Below, piece by piece: positions 27,817-37,048 of a DNA stretch of 64,000 bases. The stretch spans positions 79,865 to 143,864 of the forward strand of contig CAVTIX010000022.1 of assembly GCA_963734725.1 (NCBI GenBank), given 5' to 3'. Made by a program: the position numbers and the translations under genes. Position 1 is the first letter of the stretch, and the number at the start of each line of letters is the position of its first letter. Below the pieces are notes generated by a model. It was given only the letters and a program-made list of their open reading frames with translations, was not told the DNA's origin and searched no databases. This DNA is from DASXKD01 sp963734725. GTDB lineage: Bacteria; Actinomycetota; Actinomycetes; Streptosporangiales; Streptosporangiaceae.

Positions 27817-29144
27817 GCCCGGGGTACGACGCCCACGCGACCGCCCGGTGGGCGGCGGAGCAGGGGAAGGAGGACCCGCCGGCGGAACACCGCCGCGGGC
27901 CCTTCGTCCGCGACCGGGCCCGGGTGCTGCATTCCTCCGCGCTGCGCAGGCTCGCCGCGAAGACCCAGGTGGTCGAGGTGGGCGTCGGCGATTTCCCGCG
28001 GACCAGGCTCACCCACTCGCTGGAGTGCGCGCAGATCGGCCGGGAGTTCGGCGCCGAACTCGGGTGTGACCCGGACCTGGTGGACGCCGCCTGCCTGGCC
28101 CACGACCTGGGCCACCCGCCGTTCGGCCACAACGGTGAGCAGGCCCTGGCCAAGCTCGCCGCCGACTGTGGCGGGTTCGAGGGCAATGCGCAGAGCCTGC
28201 GGCTGCTCACCCGGCTGGAAGCGAAGGTGGCCGGGGCTGGCCTCAACCTCACCCGGGCCACCCTGGACGCGACGATCAAGTACCCGTGGGACGCCCCGCA
28301 GCACCAGGCCGCGACGCCACCGAAGTTCGGGTACTACGCCGACGACGACGCTGCGTTTTGCTGGATAAAGGAGGATGCGCCCGACGGTCAGCTATGCCTG
28401 GAAGCTCAGGTGATGGACTGGGCCGACGACGTCGCGTACTCGGTGCACGACCTCGAAGACGGGCTGCACGCAGGCCACATCACGGTAGGCGCGCTGCACG
28501 GGGCGGCCGAGCGCGCCGCGCTCACCGAACTGGCCAGGACCCGCTACCTGCCACCCGGGGCGGCGACGGGCGCGGAGCTGGAGGATACGTTCGCCGGGCT
28601 GCTCGGGCTGCCGTTCTGGCCCGCGTCCTTCGACGGCGGCCCCGCCTCGCTGGCCGCGCTGAAGCACCTGACCAGCGAGCTGATCGGCCGGTTCTGCGGG
28701 AGCGCGCAGCGGGCCACGCTCGCCGCGGCCGCTGGCCGGTGGCCGCTCACCAGGTACGCCGCCGAGCTGGTGGTGCCCCGGCGGCAGCGGATGGAGTGCG
28801 CCCTGCTCAAGGCGGTGACCGCGCACTTCGTGATGAGCCGGGACGGGGTGGCCGCCCGCCAGGCCCGGCAGCGGGTTCTGATCGGTGAACTCGCGGCCGC
28901 GGTGCAGGCCGGCGCCCCGGGCACGCTGGACCCGGCGCTGCGGCCCGCCTACCTCGCGGCGGACACCGATGCGGAGCGCCTGCGGGTAGTGGTGGACCAA
29001 ATCGCGTCGCTCACCGATACTTCTGCCATTACCTGGCATGATCGCCTATGCCGGGCCCGGCGGCCGGTGCCGCGGAACCAGCCGGCCGGTGCTTCATCCG
29101 CGGCAGCGGCGGCCGTGAGGAAAGGACCTGCTGATGCCCGCTGA
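27813..29144 (+). CDS. dgt: Deoxyguanosinetriphosphate triphosphohydrolase-like HD protein
   Basis: A 443-residue HD-superfamily dNTPase. The signature RVLHSSALRRLAAKTQVVE is followed by the first His in TRLTHSLECAQIGRE, the metal motif CLAHDLGHPPFGHNGE, and further down MDWADDVAYSVHDLEDG. These are the metal-binding His and Asp residues of Dgt/SAMHD1-like enzymes. The GTG at 27813 overlaps the ppdK stop by four bases. The ppdK-dgt-dnaG neighbourhood is conserved in actinomycetes. Its last 11 bases overlap the next start. Confidence 0.92.
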   Translation: MSPGYDAHATARWAAEQGKEDPPAEHRRGPFVRDRARVLHSSALRRLAAKTQVVEVGVGDFPRTRLTHSLECAQIGREFGAELGCDPDLVDAACLAHDLGHPPFGHNGEQALAKLAADCGGFEGNAQSLRLLTRLEAKVAGAGLNLTRATLDATIKYPWDAPQHQAATPPKFGYYADDDAAFCWIKEDAPDGQLCLEAQVMDWADDVAYSVHDLEDGLHAGHITVGALHGAAERAALTELARTRYLPPGAATGAELEDTFAGLLGLPFWPASFDGGPASLAALKHLTSELIGRFCGSAQRATLAAAAGRWPLTRYAAELVVPRRQRMECALLKAVTAHFVMSRDGVAARQARQRVLIGELAAAVQAGAPGTLDPALRPAYLAADTDAERLRVVVDQIASLTDTSAITWHDRLCRARRPVPRNQPAGASSAAAAAVRKGPADAR

Positions 29145-30360
29145 ATCTACGTACGTCATAGTCGGCGCGAGCCTGACCGGGGCCAAGGCCGCGGAGACCC
29201 TCCGCGAGGAGGGGTTCGACGGGAACATCGTGCTGCTGGGGGAAGAGGACGAGCGCCCCTACGAACGGCCCCCGCTGTCCAAGGGGTACCTGCTCGGCAA
29301 GGACGACAGGTCTACCATCTTCGTGCACGAGGAAGGCTGGTACGCGGAGAACGGAGTGGACCTGCGGCTCGGCGTACGGGTGACCGCGTTGGATCCGGGC
29401 GCCAAGCAGGTGTCCCTGGCCGGCGGCGGGACCGTGGCCTACGACCGGCTGCTGCTGGCCACCGGCGCGTCCCCGCGCCGCCTCAACGCGCCGGGCGGCG
29501 ACCTCGACGGCATCATGTACCTGCGCCGGGTGGGCGACAGCGAGCGCCTGCAGGCCGCGCTGCGCGGCGTCGGCCAGGTGGTGACCGTCGGCGGAGGCTG
29601 GATCGGGCTGGAGGTGACCGCCGCCGCCAGGGAAGCCGGCTGCGAGGTAACCGTGGTCGAGCCCGAGCCCGTCGCGCTGCACCGGCAACTCGGCCCCGAA
29701 CTCGGCGGGGTGTTCACCGACCTGCACAAGGAGCACGGGGTGGTGTTCCGGACCCGGGAGTCGGTCACCGAGTTCCGCGGCTCGGGTGGCAAGGTCAACG
29801 GGGCAGTCACTTCCTCGGGGGCGCTGCTTCCCGCGGACCTCGTGGTGGTCGGCATCGGGGCGATCCCCGCCACCGGCCTGGCCTCCGACGCAGGCCTGGA
29901 CGTCGGCAACGGCGTCATCGTGGATGCCGGGCTGCACACCTCGGCGCCCGATGTGTTCGCGGCCGGGGACGTCGCCAACGCCTACCACCCCCTTTACGGC
30001 AAGCACGTCCGCGTCGAGCACTGGGCCAACGCGCTGAACGGCGGCCCGGCGGCGGCCAGGTCCATGCTGGGCCAGGGGGTCAGCTATGACGCGGTGCCGT
30101 ACTTCTACAGCGACCAGTACGACCTGGGCATGGAAGCGGCCGGGCTCCCCGAGCCGGATACCTACGACCAGGTCGTGTACCGGGGTGACCTGGCAGGGCG
30201 CGAGTTCGTCGCGTTCTGGCTGTCCGACGGCATGGTCATGGCCGGGATGAACGTCAACGTGTGGGACGTGAACGACGATATCCAGGCGCTGATCCGGTCC
30301 CGTCGCAGGGTGGCCGAAGCGCGCCTAGCCGACCTGGACGTAGCCATCCCCGACCTCTAA
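29134..30360 (+). CDS. FAD-dependent NAD(P)H oxidoreductase (ferredoxin reductase type)
   Basis: A 408-residue flavoprotein of the BphA4/putidaredoxin-reductase family. It has the FAD-binding YVIVGASLTGAKAAETLREE, the loop RPYERPPLSKGYL, the NAD(P)-binding VVTVGGGWIGLEVTAAAREA, the second FAD motif TSAPDVFAAGDVAN and a C-terminal reductase domain (about 320-400). It likely transfers electrons from NAD(P)H to a ferredoxin for a P450 or oxygenase. No ferredoxin gene is adjacent. It ends before a 21-bp hairpin terminator shared with the convergent HAD gene. Confidence 0.9.
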   Translation: MPAESTYVIVGASLTGAKAAETLREEGFDGNIVLLGEEDERPYERPPLSKGYLLGKDDRSTIFVHEEGWYAENGVDLRLGVRVTALDPGAKQVSLAGGGTVAYDRLLLATGASPRRLNAPGGDLDGIMYLRRVGDSERLQAALRGVGQVVTVGGGWIGLEVTAAAREAGCEVTVVEPEPVALHRQLGPELGGVFTDLHKEHGVVFRTRESVTEFRGSGGKVNGAVTSSGALLPADLVVVGIGAIPATGLASDAGLDVGNGVIVDAGLHTSAPDVFAAGDVANAYHPLYGKHVRVEHWANALNGGPAAARSMLGQGVSYDAVPYFYSDQYDLGMEAAGLPEPDTYDQVVYRGDLAGREFVAFWLSDGMVMAGMNVNVWDVNDDIQALIRSRRRVAEARLADLDVAIPDL

Positions 30361-30384
30361 CCCCGCCCCCGTCCCGTCCCCCGT

Positions 30385-30449
30385 GGGTTCCTTGATCACG
30401 GACGATTACTTGCGTTTCCGCGGCGGTGTCGTCCGTGATCAAGGAACCC
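30385..30449. terminator. Bidirectional 21-bp hairpin terminator
   Basis: Two perfect 21-base arms (30385-30405 and 30429-30449) with a 23-base loop sit between convergent genes. The right arm covers the last codons of the leftward HAD gene. The arms contain TTCCTTGATCACGG, a 14-mer also present at 6603-6616. Confidence 0.85.
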
Positions 30450-31227
30450 CGAGGATTGCGGAGAGGACTGCGGCGGTGTCGGTGAGGTCGGGCAGCACGG
30501 CATCCGCCCCGGACTCGGCGAGCTTGCCCGCGCTGGTCCCGCCGGTGGCCACGGCCACCGCGCGGGCGCCGGTCGCCTGCGCGGCGGCCACGTCCAGCGG
30601 CGTGTCACCGACCAGCACCGTGCTCGTCCCGGCGAACCTCCTGCCGTACTTCCGGGCGGCGTTACCCCGGGCCAGGTGCACCAGTTCGGACCGGATTTCG
30701 TGCGCGTCGCCGTAGGCGCCAGTCTCCAGGTCGAGGTTGGCGTCCAGGCCAACCGCGCCGAGCTTCATCTCGGCCATTCGCCGGACGTTCCCGGTGAGCA
30801 CCGACTGCACCACGCGCACGTCCGTCGCGCCGTCCCCGGCGCCGTCCCAGCCGGGGGAAAGGCTCCCCTGGCCGGCGCCCGTGCGGCCTGCGCCGTCCCG
30901 GCCGGGCGCGAAGGCGGCCAGCGCGTCCAGCGCCGCGGCCGCGCCGGGTAGCGCACGGCTGTGCTGGACGGCCAGCTCATGGCCTGTGGGCGCCAGCGCA
31001 GCCAGCTTGGCCAGGAACTGGTCCAGGTGTTTGCGCGGCTCGGGGATCCCGGCGCGGGCCAGGGTGTCGAGCACGATCGCGCGGTCGGTGCGCCCGGCCA
31101 TTTCCGCCGCGCTGGGCAGTTCCGTGCCGAACATGTCGCGGAACACCATCCGGTACAGGCGCGTGCCGACACCACCGGCGTTGATCAGGGTGAAATCGAT
31201 GTCCCAGAGCACCAGCAGCCAGCGCAC
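30439..31227 (-). CDS. HAD-family hydrolase
   Basis: A 262-residue haloacid-dehalogenase-type phosphatase. Motif I is LLVLWDIDFTLINAGG (two Asp at the active site), motif III/IV is STVLVGDTPLDVAAAQATGA, and a helical cap domain lies between. An Asp/Gly/Ala-rich loop (PGRDGAGRTGAGQGSLSP) is inserted in the cap. The GTG at 31227 gives the family N-terminus; the open frame upstream crosses the dnaG promoter and start. Probably a phosphoglycolate phosphatase-like enzyme, substrate unknown. Confidence 0.87.
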   Translation of the reverse strand: MRWLLVLWDIDFTLINAGGVGTRLYRMVFRDMFGTELPSAAEMAGRTDRAIVLDTLARAGIPEPRKHLDQFLAKLAALAPTGHELAVQHSRALPGAAAALDALAAFAPGRDGAGRTGAGQGSLSPGWDGAGDGATDVRVVQSVLTGNVRRMAEMKLGAVGLDANLDLETGAYGDAHEIRSELVHLARGNAARKYGRRFAGTSTVLVGDTPLDVAAAQATGARAVAVATGGTSAGKLAESGADAVLPDLTDTAAVLSAILGVP

Positions 31228-31345
31228 GCGGCGACGATAGCAGGCGTGCCCAAACCGACCGCGCCGTGTGCCCGGCGGACCCGCAAAGTGTGGGCAGCGA
31301 AGACTAGACTCGCCGCGACGGGGAGCGCTGGAGCGAGGGGTGTGA

Positions 31346-33428
31346 GTGGCAGGCCGGATCCGTGACGAGGACATCGTGATGGTCCGCGAGCAATCGCCCA
31401 TCGCCGATGTGATCGGTGAATACCTCCAGCTCCGCAACGCCGGCGGCGGCTCGCTCAAGGGGCTGTGCCCGTTCCACGACGAGAAGACCCCGTCCTTCAA
31501 TGTGACCCCGGCCCGTGGCCTGTGGTACTGCTTCTCCTGCGCGGACGGCGGCGACGTCATCAAATTCGTGGAGAAGGTTGACAACCTCTCCTTCCCTGAG
31601 GCAGTCGAGCATCTCGCCGCCCGCGCCAGCATCGAGCTGACCTATGAGCAGGGCGGTCACGTGCCCGGCCATGAGCACAGCCAGCGGCGCCGGCTGCTCG
31701 CCGCGAACCAGGCGGCCGCCGAATTCTACGCCGACCGGCTGGACGCGCCCGCCGCGGCCCCAGCGCGGGACTTCCTCTCCGAGCGCGGGTTTGAGCTGGC
31801 CGACGCGGAGCGATTCGGCTGCGGTTACGCGCCCGCCGAATGGGAGGCGCTCACCCGGCATTTGCGCGGCCGCGGGTTCACCGACGCCGAGCTGCTGCTG
31901 TCCGGGCTGGCCAGCCAGGGCAGGCGCGGCCCGGTGGACCGGTTCCGCGGGCGGCTACTCTGGCCGATCCGGGACCTGACCGGCGACGTGATCGCGTTCG
32001 GCGCGCGGAAGCTGGACCCCGATGACAACGGGCCCAAGTACCTGAACACGCCCGAGACGCCGCTGTTCAAGAAGAGCTCGGTGCTGTACGGGGCGGACCT
32101 CGCCAAGCGGGAGATTGCGCACCAGCGGAAAGCGGTGATCGTCGAGGGCTACACCGACGTGATGGCCTGCCACCTGTCCGGGGTGCCGACGGCGGTCGCC
32201 ACCAGCGGCACCTCGTTCGGCGACGGCCACGTCAAGCTGCTGCGCCGGCTGCTGATGGACGCCGACCAGTTTCTCGGTGAGGTGGTGTTCACCTTCGACG
32301 GGGACGCCGCCGGGCAGCGAGCCGTGCTGCGGGCGTTCGACCTGGAGGAACGGTTCGTCACGCAGACCTTCGTGGCGGTGCAGCCCGATGGCCTGGATCC
32401 GTGCGACCTGCGGTGCAAGCACGGGCCGGAGGCCGTGCGGGACCTGGTGGCCCGGCGCGTTCCGGTGTTCGAGTTCGCCATCCGCAGCGAACTGGACAAG
32501 TACGACCTGGACACCAACGAGGGACGGCTTGCCGCGCTGGATGCGGCCGCCCGCGTCATCGCCCGGATCAAGGACCGTGGCCTGCGCGACCGGTACGCGG
32601 TCAGCCTGGACCGGTGGCTCGGCATGCTGGATGAGGAGTTCGTGCTTGCCCGGGTCCGCGAGCACGCCGCCCGCGCGCCTGCCGGGCCGCGGCGAGCTTT
32701 CCCCGAGCCGGTGGCCGGGGGCGGCCGGGGAGCCGGCAGGCCAGGAGGACCGCGCGGTCCGGGCGCCGTGGCGATCAGCGGCGCGTGGCGGGCCCGCTCG
32801 TGGCGGGCCGGCTCGTGGCGGGCCTGGTCCGGCCGGCGGCCCTGGTGTCCATGGCGGGCCGGGGGCGGCCGCCGTCCGGGGCGGCGCCGTGGCTGGCGGC
32901 CCTGGTGCGCCCGGCAGCCCGGCCGAGAGCGTTCCCTACGACGTTGGCGACCCAGTGATCCAAGTGGAGCGGGAGGCGCTGAAGCTGGCCGTGCAGCGAC
33001 CGGCGCTGTGCGGTCCCGCGTTCGACGTCCTCGGCCCGGCTGCGTTCACCGCGCCGCCACACGCCGCCGTGCGTGAGCTGATCGACGGCTGTGGCGGGGC
33101 CCGGGGCGCGGCCAGCGCGCAGGAGTGGGTGGCCCGGCTGCGGGACGCGGCCCCGGACGACCAGGTCCGCGGGTTCGTGACCCGGCTGGCCGTGGAGGCG
33201 CTGTGGGTGCCCCGGGCCGACGGTGAGCCGGATGCGCGCTACGCGGACGCGGTGCTGGCCCGGGTCGAAGAACTCGCGGTCAGCCGCAGGATCGCCGAGG
33301 TAAAGTCGCGGTTGCAGCGGCTCAATCCGGTGGACGCCCAGCCCGAGTACAACCGGACATTCGGTGATCTGGTCGCGCTGGAACAGCGCCGCAAGGCGCT
33401 GGTCGAGAAGGCCGCCGGGGCGTTCTAA
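31346..33428 (+). CDS. dnaG: DNA primase, with an apparent frameshift in the linker
   Basis: DnaG makes RNA primers at the replication fork. The zinc domain (CPFHDEKTPSFNVTPARGLW, then YCFSC) and TOPRIM motifs (VIVEGYTDVMACHLSG, VVFTFDGDAAGQ) are intact in the first frame, which stops at 33076 after about 130 aberrant Arg/Trp/Gly-rich residues. The helicase-binding C-terminal domain (VIQVEREALKLAVQRPALCG, ending LVALEQRRKALVEKAAGAF) continues one base later in another frame to 33428. The switch must lie near 32690-32810, in G-runs and GGCGGG repeats. Because the gene is essential, a sequencing error is the first explanation; a programmed shift is possible. Confidence 0.9.
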
Positions 33429-33619
33429 CGGGTATCCGCTTGAATACGCCCGGTTCGCGGCGGAAAAGCCTGGTTCGTGGTACGTATCTGACTTCGGGCT
33501 GTCAGCGTTACGTGTCAGCAGGTGACAAAATTAAGCCCACCAGAACCAGGGCTCCCTGGCGCACACTGGGTTCCGTGACTTTTACGTTACTATCCTCCGC
33601 GCGACGGCTCGGTGACCCC

Positions 33620-34735
33620 GTGACGGACCTGATAGCAAGGGCCCGGGAGCAGGGCGCCGTGGCAGTCGGAGACATCGCCGTCGCCATCGATTCGAGCGAC
33701 ATGCCTGCTCAGGCGCTCGATGGCATCGTGCGCATGCTCACCGCCGAAGGCATCGAGGTGGTGGACGCCGCTCACGAGGATGCGGAGCCCCCGCCGTCTG
33801 GTGAGCAGGTCGAAGAGCCACGTCGGCCGGTCACCGGTGATCTTGTCCGGATCTACCTGCGCGAGATCGGCCGGGTCCCGCTGCTGACAGCCGAAGGAGA
33901 GGTCGAACTGGCCAAGGCGATCGAAGCCGGCCTGTTCGCCGAGGAGAAACTGCACGGGGGATTCCCGCTGGGCGACGCCGAACGCGCCGAGCTGGCCCTG
34001 CTCGCCGGCGAAGGGCTGCGTGCTAAGCAACGGCTGATCGAGGCGAACCTCCGGCTTGTGGTGTCCATCGCCAAGCGGTACATCGGCCGTGGCCTGGGCT
34101 TCCTCGACCTGATCCAGGAGGGGAACCTCGGGCTGATCCGCGCGGTGGAGAAGTTCGACTACACCAAGGGCTATAAGTTCTCCACCTACGCGACCTGGTG
34201 GATCCGGCAGGCGATCACCCGGGCCATCGCCGACCAGGCCCGCACCATCCGGATCCCGGTGCACATGGTGGAAACGATCAACAAGATGGCCCGCGTGCAG
34301 CGCCAGCTGCACCAGGCACTGGGCCGGGAGGCGCTCCCGGACGAGATCGCCGCCGAGATGGGGCTGCCGGTGGAACGCGTGGCGGAGATCCAGCGCATCG
34401 CGCAGGAACCGGTGTCCCTGCAGGCGCCGATCGGCGAGGAGGACTCCGACCTCGGCGACTTCATCGAGGACACCGATGCCGTGGTTCCTATGGAGGCGGC
34501 AGCGTTCATCATGCTGCAGGACCAGCTCACTGAGATCCTGGACGCCCTCTCCGGCCGGGAGCAGAAGATCATCCAGCTCAGGTTTGGCCTGACCGACGGC
34601 CACCCCCGGACCCTGGAGGAGGTCGGCCGGGAGTTCGGTGTCACCAGGGAGCGGATCCGTCAGATCGAGTCCAAGACCCTGGCCAAACTGCGGCACCCCA
34701 GCCGCGCCCAGTTGCTCCGCGGCTATCTAGGGTGA
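33620..34735 (+). CDS. sigA: Principal-type RNA polymerase sigma factor (RpoD/SigA/HrdB family)
   Basis: A sigma-70 of about 371 residues. Region 1.1 is a short form (TDLIARAREQGAVAVGDIAV), region 1.2 is DLVRIYLREIGRVPLL, region 2 is LRLVVSIAKRYIGRGLGFLD to FSTYATWWIRQAITRAIADQ, region 3 is in the middle, and region 4.2 is GVTRERIRQIESKTLAKLRH. I place the start at GTG 33620, where region 1.1 begins; GTG 33575 and TTG 33440 are in frame but have no similarity before region 1.1. No strong ribosome site is visible. It follows dnaG as in many actinobacteria. Confidence 0.92.
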   Translation: MTDLIARAREQGAVAVGDIAVAIDSSDMPAQALDGIVRMLTAEGIEVVDAAHEDAEPPPSGEQVEEPRRPVTGDLVRIYLREIGRVPLLTAEGEVELAKAIEAGLFAEEKLHGGFPLGDAERAELALLAGEGLRAKQRLIEANLRLVVSIAKRYIGRGLGFLDLIQEGNLGLIRAVEKFDYTKGYKFSTYATWWIRQAITRAIADQARTIRIPVHMVETINKMARVQRQLHQALGREALPDEIAAEMGLPVERVAEIQRIAQEPVSLQAPIGEEDSDLGDFIEDTDAVVPMEAAAFIMLQDQLTEILDALSGREQKIIQLRFGLTDGHPRTLEEVGREFGVTRERIRQIESKTLAKLRHPSRAQLLRGYLG

Positions 34736-34760
34736 CATGCTCCCGGCTCTAGTGCTCTGA

Positions 34761-35126
34761 CCTGCAAGGACACCCGGGAAATGCGGGTCAGTTGCGGAGC
34801 ACCAGGAGGAGCGTGCCCTCCGCCCGGATGAGCGCCACGAATGGGAGCTGAACAAAGCCGATATCGCGTATGAGAAGGGCTGCTGGGAGGCGCATGAGCG
34901 CGCCCGGGAGAAGTACTTCCGGCTGCTGAACGAGCTGGCCGAGGTGGAGAAGCCTTCCCTTGGGCTGCCGGTGCGGTCTGGGTTCCGCGACAGGGACGAC
35001 CCGTATGCCGACCCGCGGGAAGATGACGGCTCCTTGGCGTGGGCTGAGAAGCAGAAGGAGCGCGCCGACAAGGACCGCCGCAAGGACACGGAGTCCCGCA
35101 AGTTCAACTGCCCGGAGGGGCTGTGA
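34761..35126 (+). pseudogene. 5'-truncated phage-like gene
   Basis: A continuous frame from the stop at 34758 to 35126 encodes a charged helical protein (RHEWELNKADIAYEKGCWEA, then SLAWAEKQKERADKDRRKDT). Only one usable start (GTG 34944) exists, deep inside, so the original 5' end is lost just after sigA. The composition and the overlap with the next frame suit a small phage or integrative-element gene. Not recognised. Confidence 0.5.
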
Positions 35127-35337
35127 TGCGCCTGGTCAAGCCGCGGGCTGCCTCGGCGCAGGACGAAGTGGCGGAGCTGCACGCCAACATCCGGTTGATG
35201 ATCGACAAGCTGGGCGGCCTGGTTCACGCCATCGAGTTGTGCTCGCACCGGGCGGCGCTGGGCGCTGCTGGGGAGCTGGCCCGGGAGTACCGCCGCCCCT
35301 ACGTGACGGCGGTCGGCGGGCGTGCCGCCCCCCGATG
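35123..35337 (+). pseudogene. Truncated small element-type gene
   Basis: It starts GTGATG overlapping the previous stop. The first 70 codons (DEVAELHANIRLMIDKLGGL, then HRAALGAAGELAREYRRPYV) look like a real helical protein. The frame then runs into the 3' end of the leftward lamin-tail gene at about 35338 and continues as antisense to 35608, so the true 3' end is missing. Not recognised. Confidence 0.45.
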
Positions 35338-35338
35338 G

Positions 35339-35806
35339 CTAAGCGCAGTTTTTGGAGCTATTACTTTCACCCGGGTCGCTGTAGGCGCAATGGTCGATCT
35401 CATTGCCGTGGTTGTCTCTCAGCGTTGCCTTGTCCCCATCGTTGTTCCACACATACGCGGAACGGCCCCAGTACCGGTCGGTCTGGGTGCGCCTGCCTTT
35501 GCCGGTGTGGATCTTCACAAAGCCGTGGGCCTTGATCGTGAAGGCGGCGAACTTGAAGACGTGACCCGCTCTGTCACGCACTGTCCAGTTTGTCAGGGTG
35601 ATCCGTGATCCGGACGAGTTGTGCAGCTGAACCCACTCGGCGTTGAGGCTGGCGTTGCTCCCGTTGTCCGGCCCCGGGGAGTTGTAGAAGATCGCGTCGA
35701 TCTGCACTCGAAAGGCCGCCTCGGCCGGCGAGCCGGACATGATGACCAGCCCCAGCGCCATGACAATCCCAGCGAGCGCCGCCCAGACTCCCATGATTTT
35801 TCTCAT
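35339..35806 (-). CDS. Secreted lamin-tail-domain protein
   Basis: A 155-residue exported protein: signal peptide at 1-29 (GVWAALAGIVMALGLVIMSG), then a single lamin-tail (LTD) domain with the Ig-like signature NAEWVQLHNSSGSRITLTNW, TVRDRAGHVFKF and ATLRDNHGNEIDH. The ATG at 35806 is preceded by GGAGGGG. LTD domains in actinomycetes are often secreted alone or attached to nucleases; no catalytic domain is present here. Confidence 0.83.
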   Translation of the reverse strand: MRKIMGVWAALAGIVMALGLVIMSGSPAEAAFRVQIDAIFYNSPGPDNGSNASLNAEWVQLHNSSGSRITLTNWTVRDRAGHVFKFAAFTIKAHGFVKIHTGKGRRTQTDRYWGRSAYVWNNDGDKATLRDNHGNEIDHCAYSDPGESNSSKNCA

Positions 35807-36027
35807 GACATCCCCTCCTACATGTTTGCGGTCCGCTTTGTTGGCGAGACCCTTGGACTCGACGGTCACGGAAGAGCGCAGCGACTGCCATCGCGCACGG
35901 GCGAAAGCCCCGGAGGCAGTCACCTAACGTCCCCAATCCGTTGCGCGACATGCCCGTCAAAGTGGGCTTTACACCTCGAAGGGCAGCGGATTACCGTCCC
36001 GCGAGCATCCGGGCCAGACCACCGAGC

Positions 36028-36206
36028 ACGGGCACGCGTGGGGGGCCTGGCCGGGTTCTCGTGTCCTTCACCCGTTGCGACTGTCCGCCCGTGCGGGCTG
36101 CGTACGGGGAGACGGGGGACTCGGGCACCTGACGGTCGCCTGCCGGGTGTCCGGCTGCCGGTCGGTGTGGCACGACCCGCCGCACGAGCCGGGGGCGTGT
36201 GGTTAG
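36028..36206 (+). pseudogene. Degenerate copy of the Cys-rich small protein family
   Basis: This stretch aligns at about 85-90% with 50781-50945 (the intact copy). An extra G in the run at about 36040 and a lost base near 36115 shift the middle of the frame. The end still reads HLTVACRVSGCRSVWHDPPH before TAG. There is no start codon or promoter motif. Confidence 0.75.
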
Positions 36207-36526
36207 TCTTGGTCCCGGTAGCCCATCTCGTGCCTGAGCCGTTGCAGCTCGGCGTCGGCCTGCTGCCGGTCGTCCGCGGTCAACTTGAAAAGAGCCCGCG
36301 CAATCTCATCTTCGGACATGCCGAGATGACGCCCGTGCTCTTCAGGAGTCATTGCGGCGATGCGCCACCGTTCGGCTAGTTCTTCCAGTTGATCGCGTTC
36401 GCGCCGCTCCAGAGCCTGCTGCTCGGCGGGGGTGAGAGCACGTGCCGCAGGGCGGCGGGCCCGTTTGCGTCTGCGCCTGCCCCCGAAGCTGACCCAGAAC
36501 GGTCCCAGGTGCACGCCGAACCTCAT
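36203..36526 (-). CDS. Small basic protein, MRFGVHLGPFWVSFGG type
   Basis: A 107-residue protein with a short hydrophobic start, an Arg-rich block (RRRRKRARRPAARALTPAEQ) and a helical, charged C-terminus (RHLGMSEDEIARALFKLTAD). Such proteins are frequent in actinomycete integrative elements and phages; no function is known to me. The ATG at 36526 gives the recognisable N-terminus. Its stop overlaps the end of the degenerate Cys-rich gene. Confidence 0.6.
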   Translation of the reverse strand: MRFGVHLGPFWVSFGGRRRRKRARRPAARALTPAEQQALERRERDQLEELAERWRIAAMTPEEHGRHLGMSEDEIARALFKLTADDRQQADAELQRLRHEMGYRDQD

Positions 36527-36562
36527 AGCCCCTCCCCCCATGGCCGGACGGTTATGAGACGT

Positions 36563-36600
36563 CTAAGCCGTGCTCGCGGTTGACGCAGGCGACGCCGCCG
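36563..36600 (-). pseudogene. 3' tail of a VHLHFHG-family gene
   Basis: The reverse strand reads VNREHG, matching the C-terminus VNREHE of the copy at 37809-37943. Nothing else of the gene is left. It lies just upstream of the MRFG-type gene. Confidence 0.4.
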
Positions 36601-36740
36601 CGGGGATGGTGGTCCCGGGCTCAGAGCGCCTGCCTGGCATCCTCGATTGTGTGGTTAGCGAGGCGTGAGAACGCCGGGAGGCGATGCGCCAACTGGCCGA
36701 ACACCTGGACCGCCTGACCGGCTAGTGGCACCTCACCGCA

Positions 36741-36755
36741 CACGTGTTCTAATCT
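36741..36755 (+). promoter_or_regulatory. Conserved leaderless-type promoter motif of the Cys-rich gene
   Basis: CACGTGTTCTAATC ends six bases before the GTG at 36761. The same 14 bases end six bases before the ATG of the other intact family member (50716-50729). TAATCT sits at -11 to -6 from the start codon, as expected of a -10 box for a leaderless mRNA. ACACGTGT is a palindrome that may be an operator. Confidence 0.6.
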
Positions 36756-36760
36756 TCCTT

Positions 36761-37048
36761 GTGAGCGTGGAACGGCCAGACTGGTGGCCCTACCCGGAGC
36801 GGTGCGAGAACGGGCACGAATGGGGGCCCGGCCGGGTGCTGGTGGTGTGGCAGCGGTGCCGCCGCCCGGGCGCTCAGACGCTGCACCCGGACCGGGCCAT
36901 CTGGGGGCACTTCACGGTCACCTGCCGGGAGCCGGGCTGCCGGTCGGTGTGGCACAACCCGCCGCACAAGCCCGCGAAGGACCCGCGGGCCGACGGCGAC
37001 CGTCTGGCCCGCGGGTCGGATGTAGAGCCAAGGGCTCGCGGCGGTTAG
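36761..37048 (+). CDS. Cys-rich (zinc-ribbon-like) small protein, intact copy 1
   Basis: A 95-residue protein. It begins ERPDWWPYPERCENGHEWGP and has a second Cys pair in FTVTCREPGCRSVWHNPPHK. The spacing CxxxH ... CxxxxC plus late His suggests zinc binding. The N-terminal two thirds match the protein at 50736-50963; the C-terminal 25 residues differ. At least four fragments of the same gene lie in the window (36028, 39316, 52030, 56633). No ribosome site; a promoter motif directly precedes it. The function is unknown to me. Confidence 0.75.
   Translation: MSVERPDWWPYPERCENGHEWGPGRVLVVWQRCRRPGAQTLHPDRAIWGHFTVTCREPGCRSVWHNPPHKPAKDPRADGDRLARGSDVEPRARGG

Noticed and set aside
31228..31632. 135-residue N-terminal extension of the HAD protein
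   Set aside because: It would run antisense through the dnaG start and zinc domain; the HAD motif I begins right after GTG 31227.
33440..33619. 60-residue N-terminal extension of the sigma factor
   Set aside because: The residues show no sigma-factor similarity and no ribosome site precedes TTG 33440; region 1.1 begins at GTG 33620.
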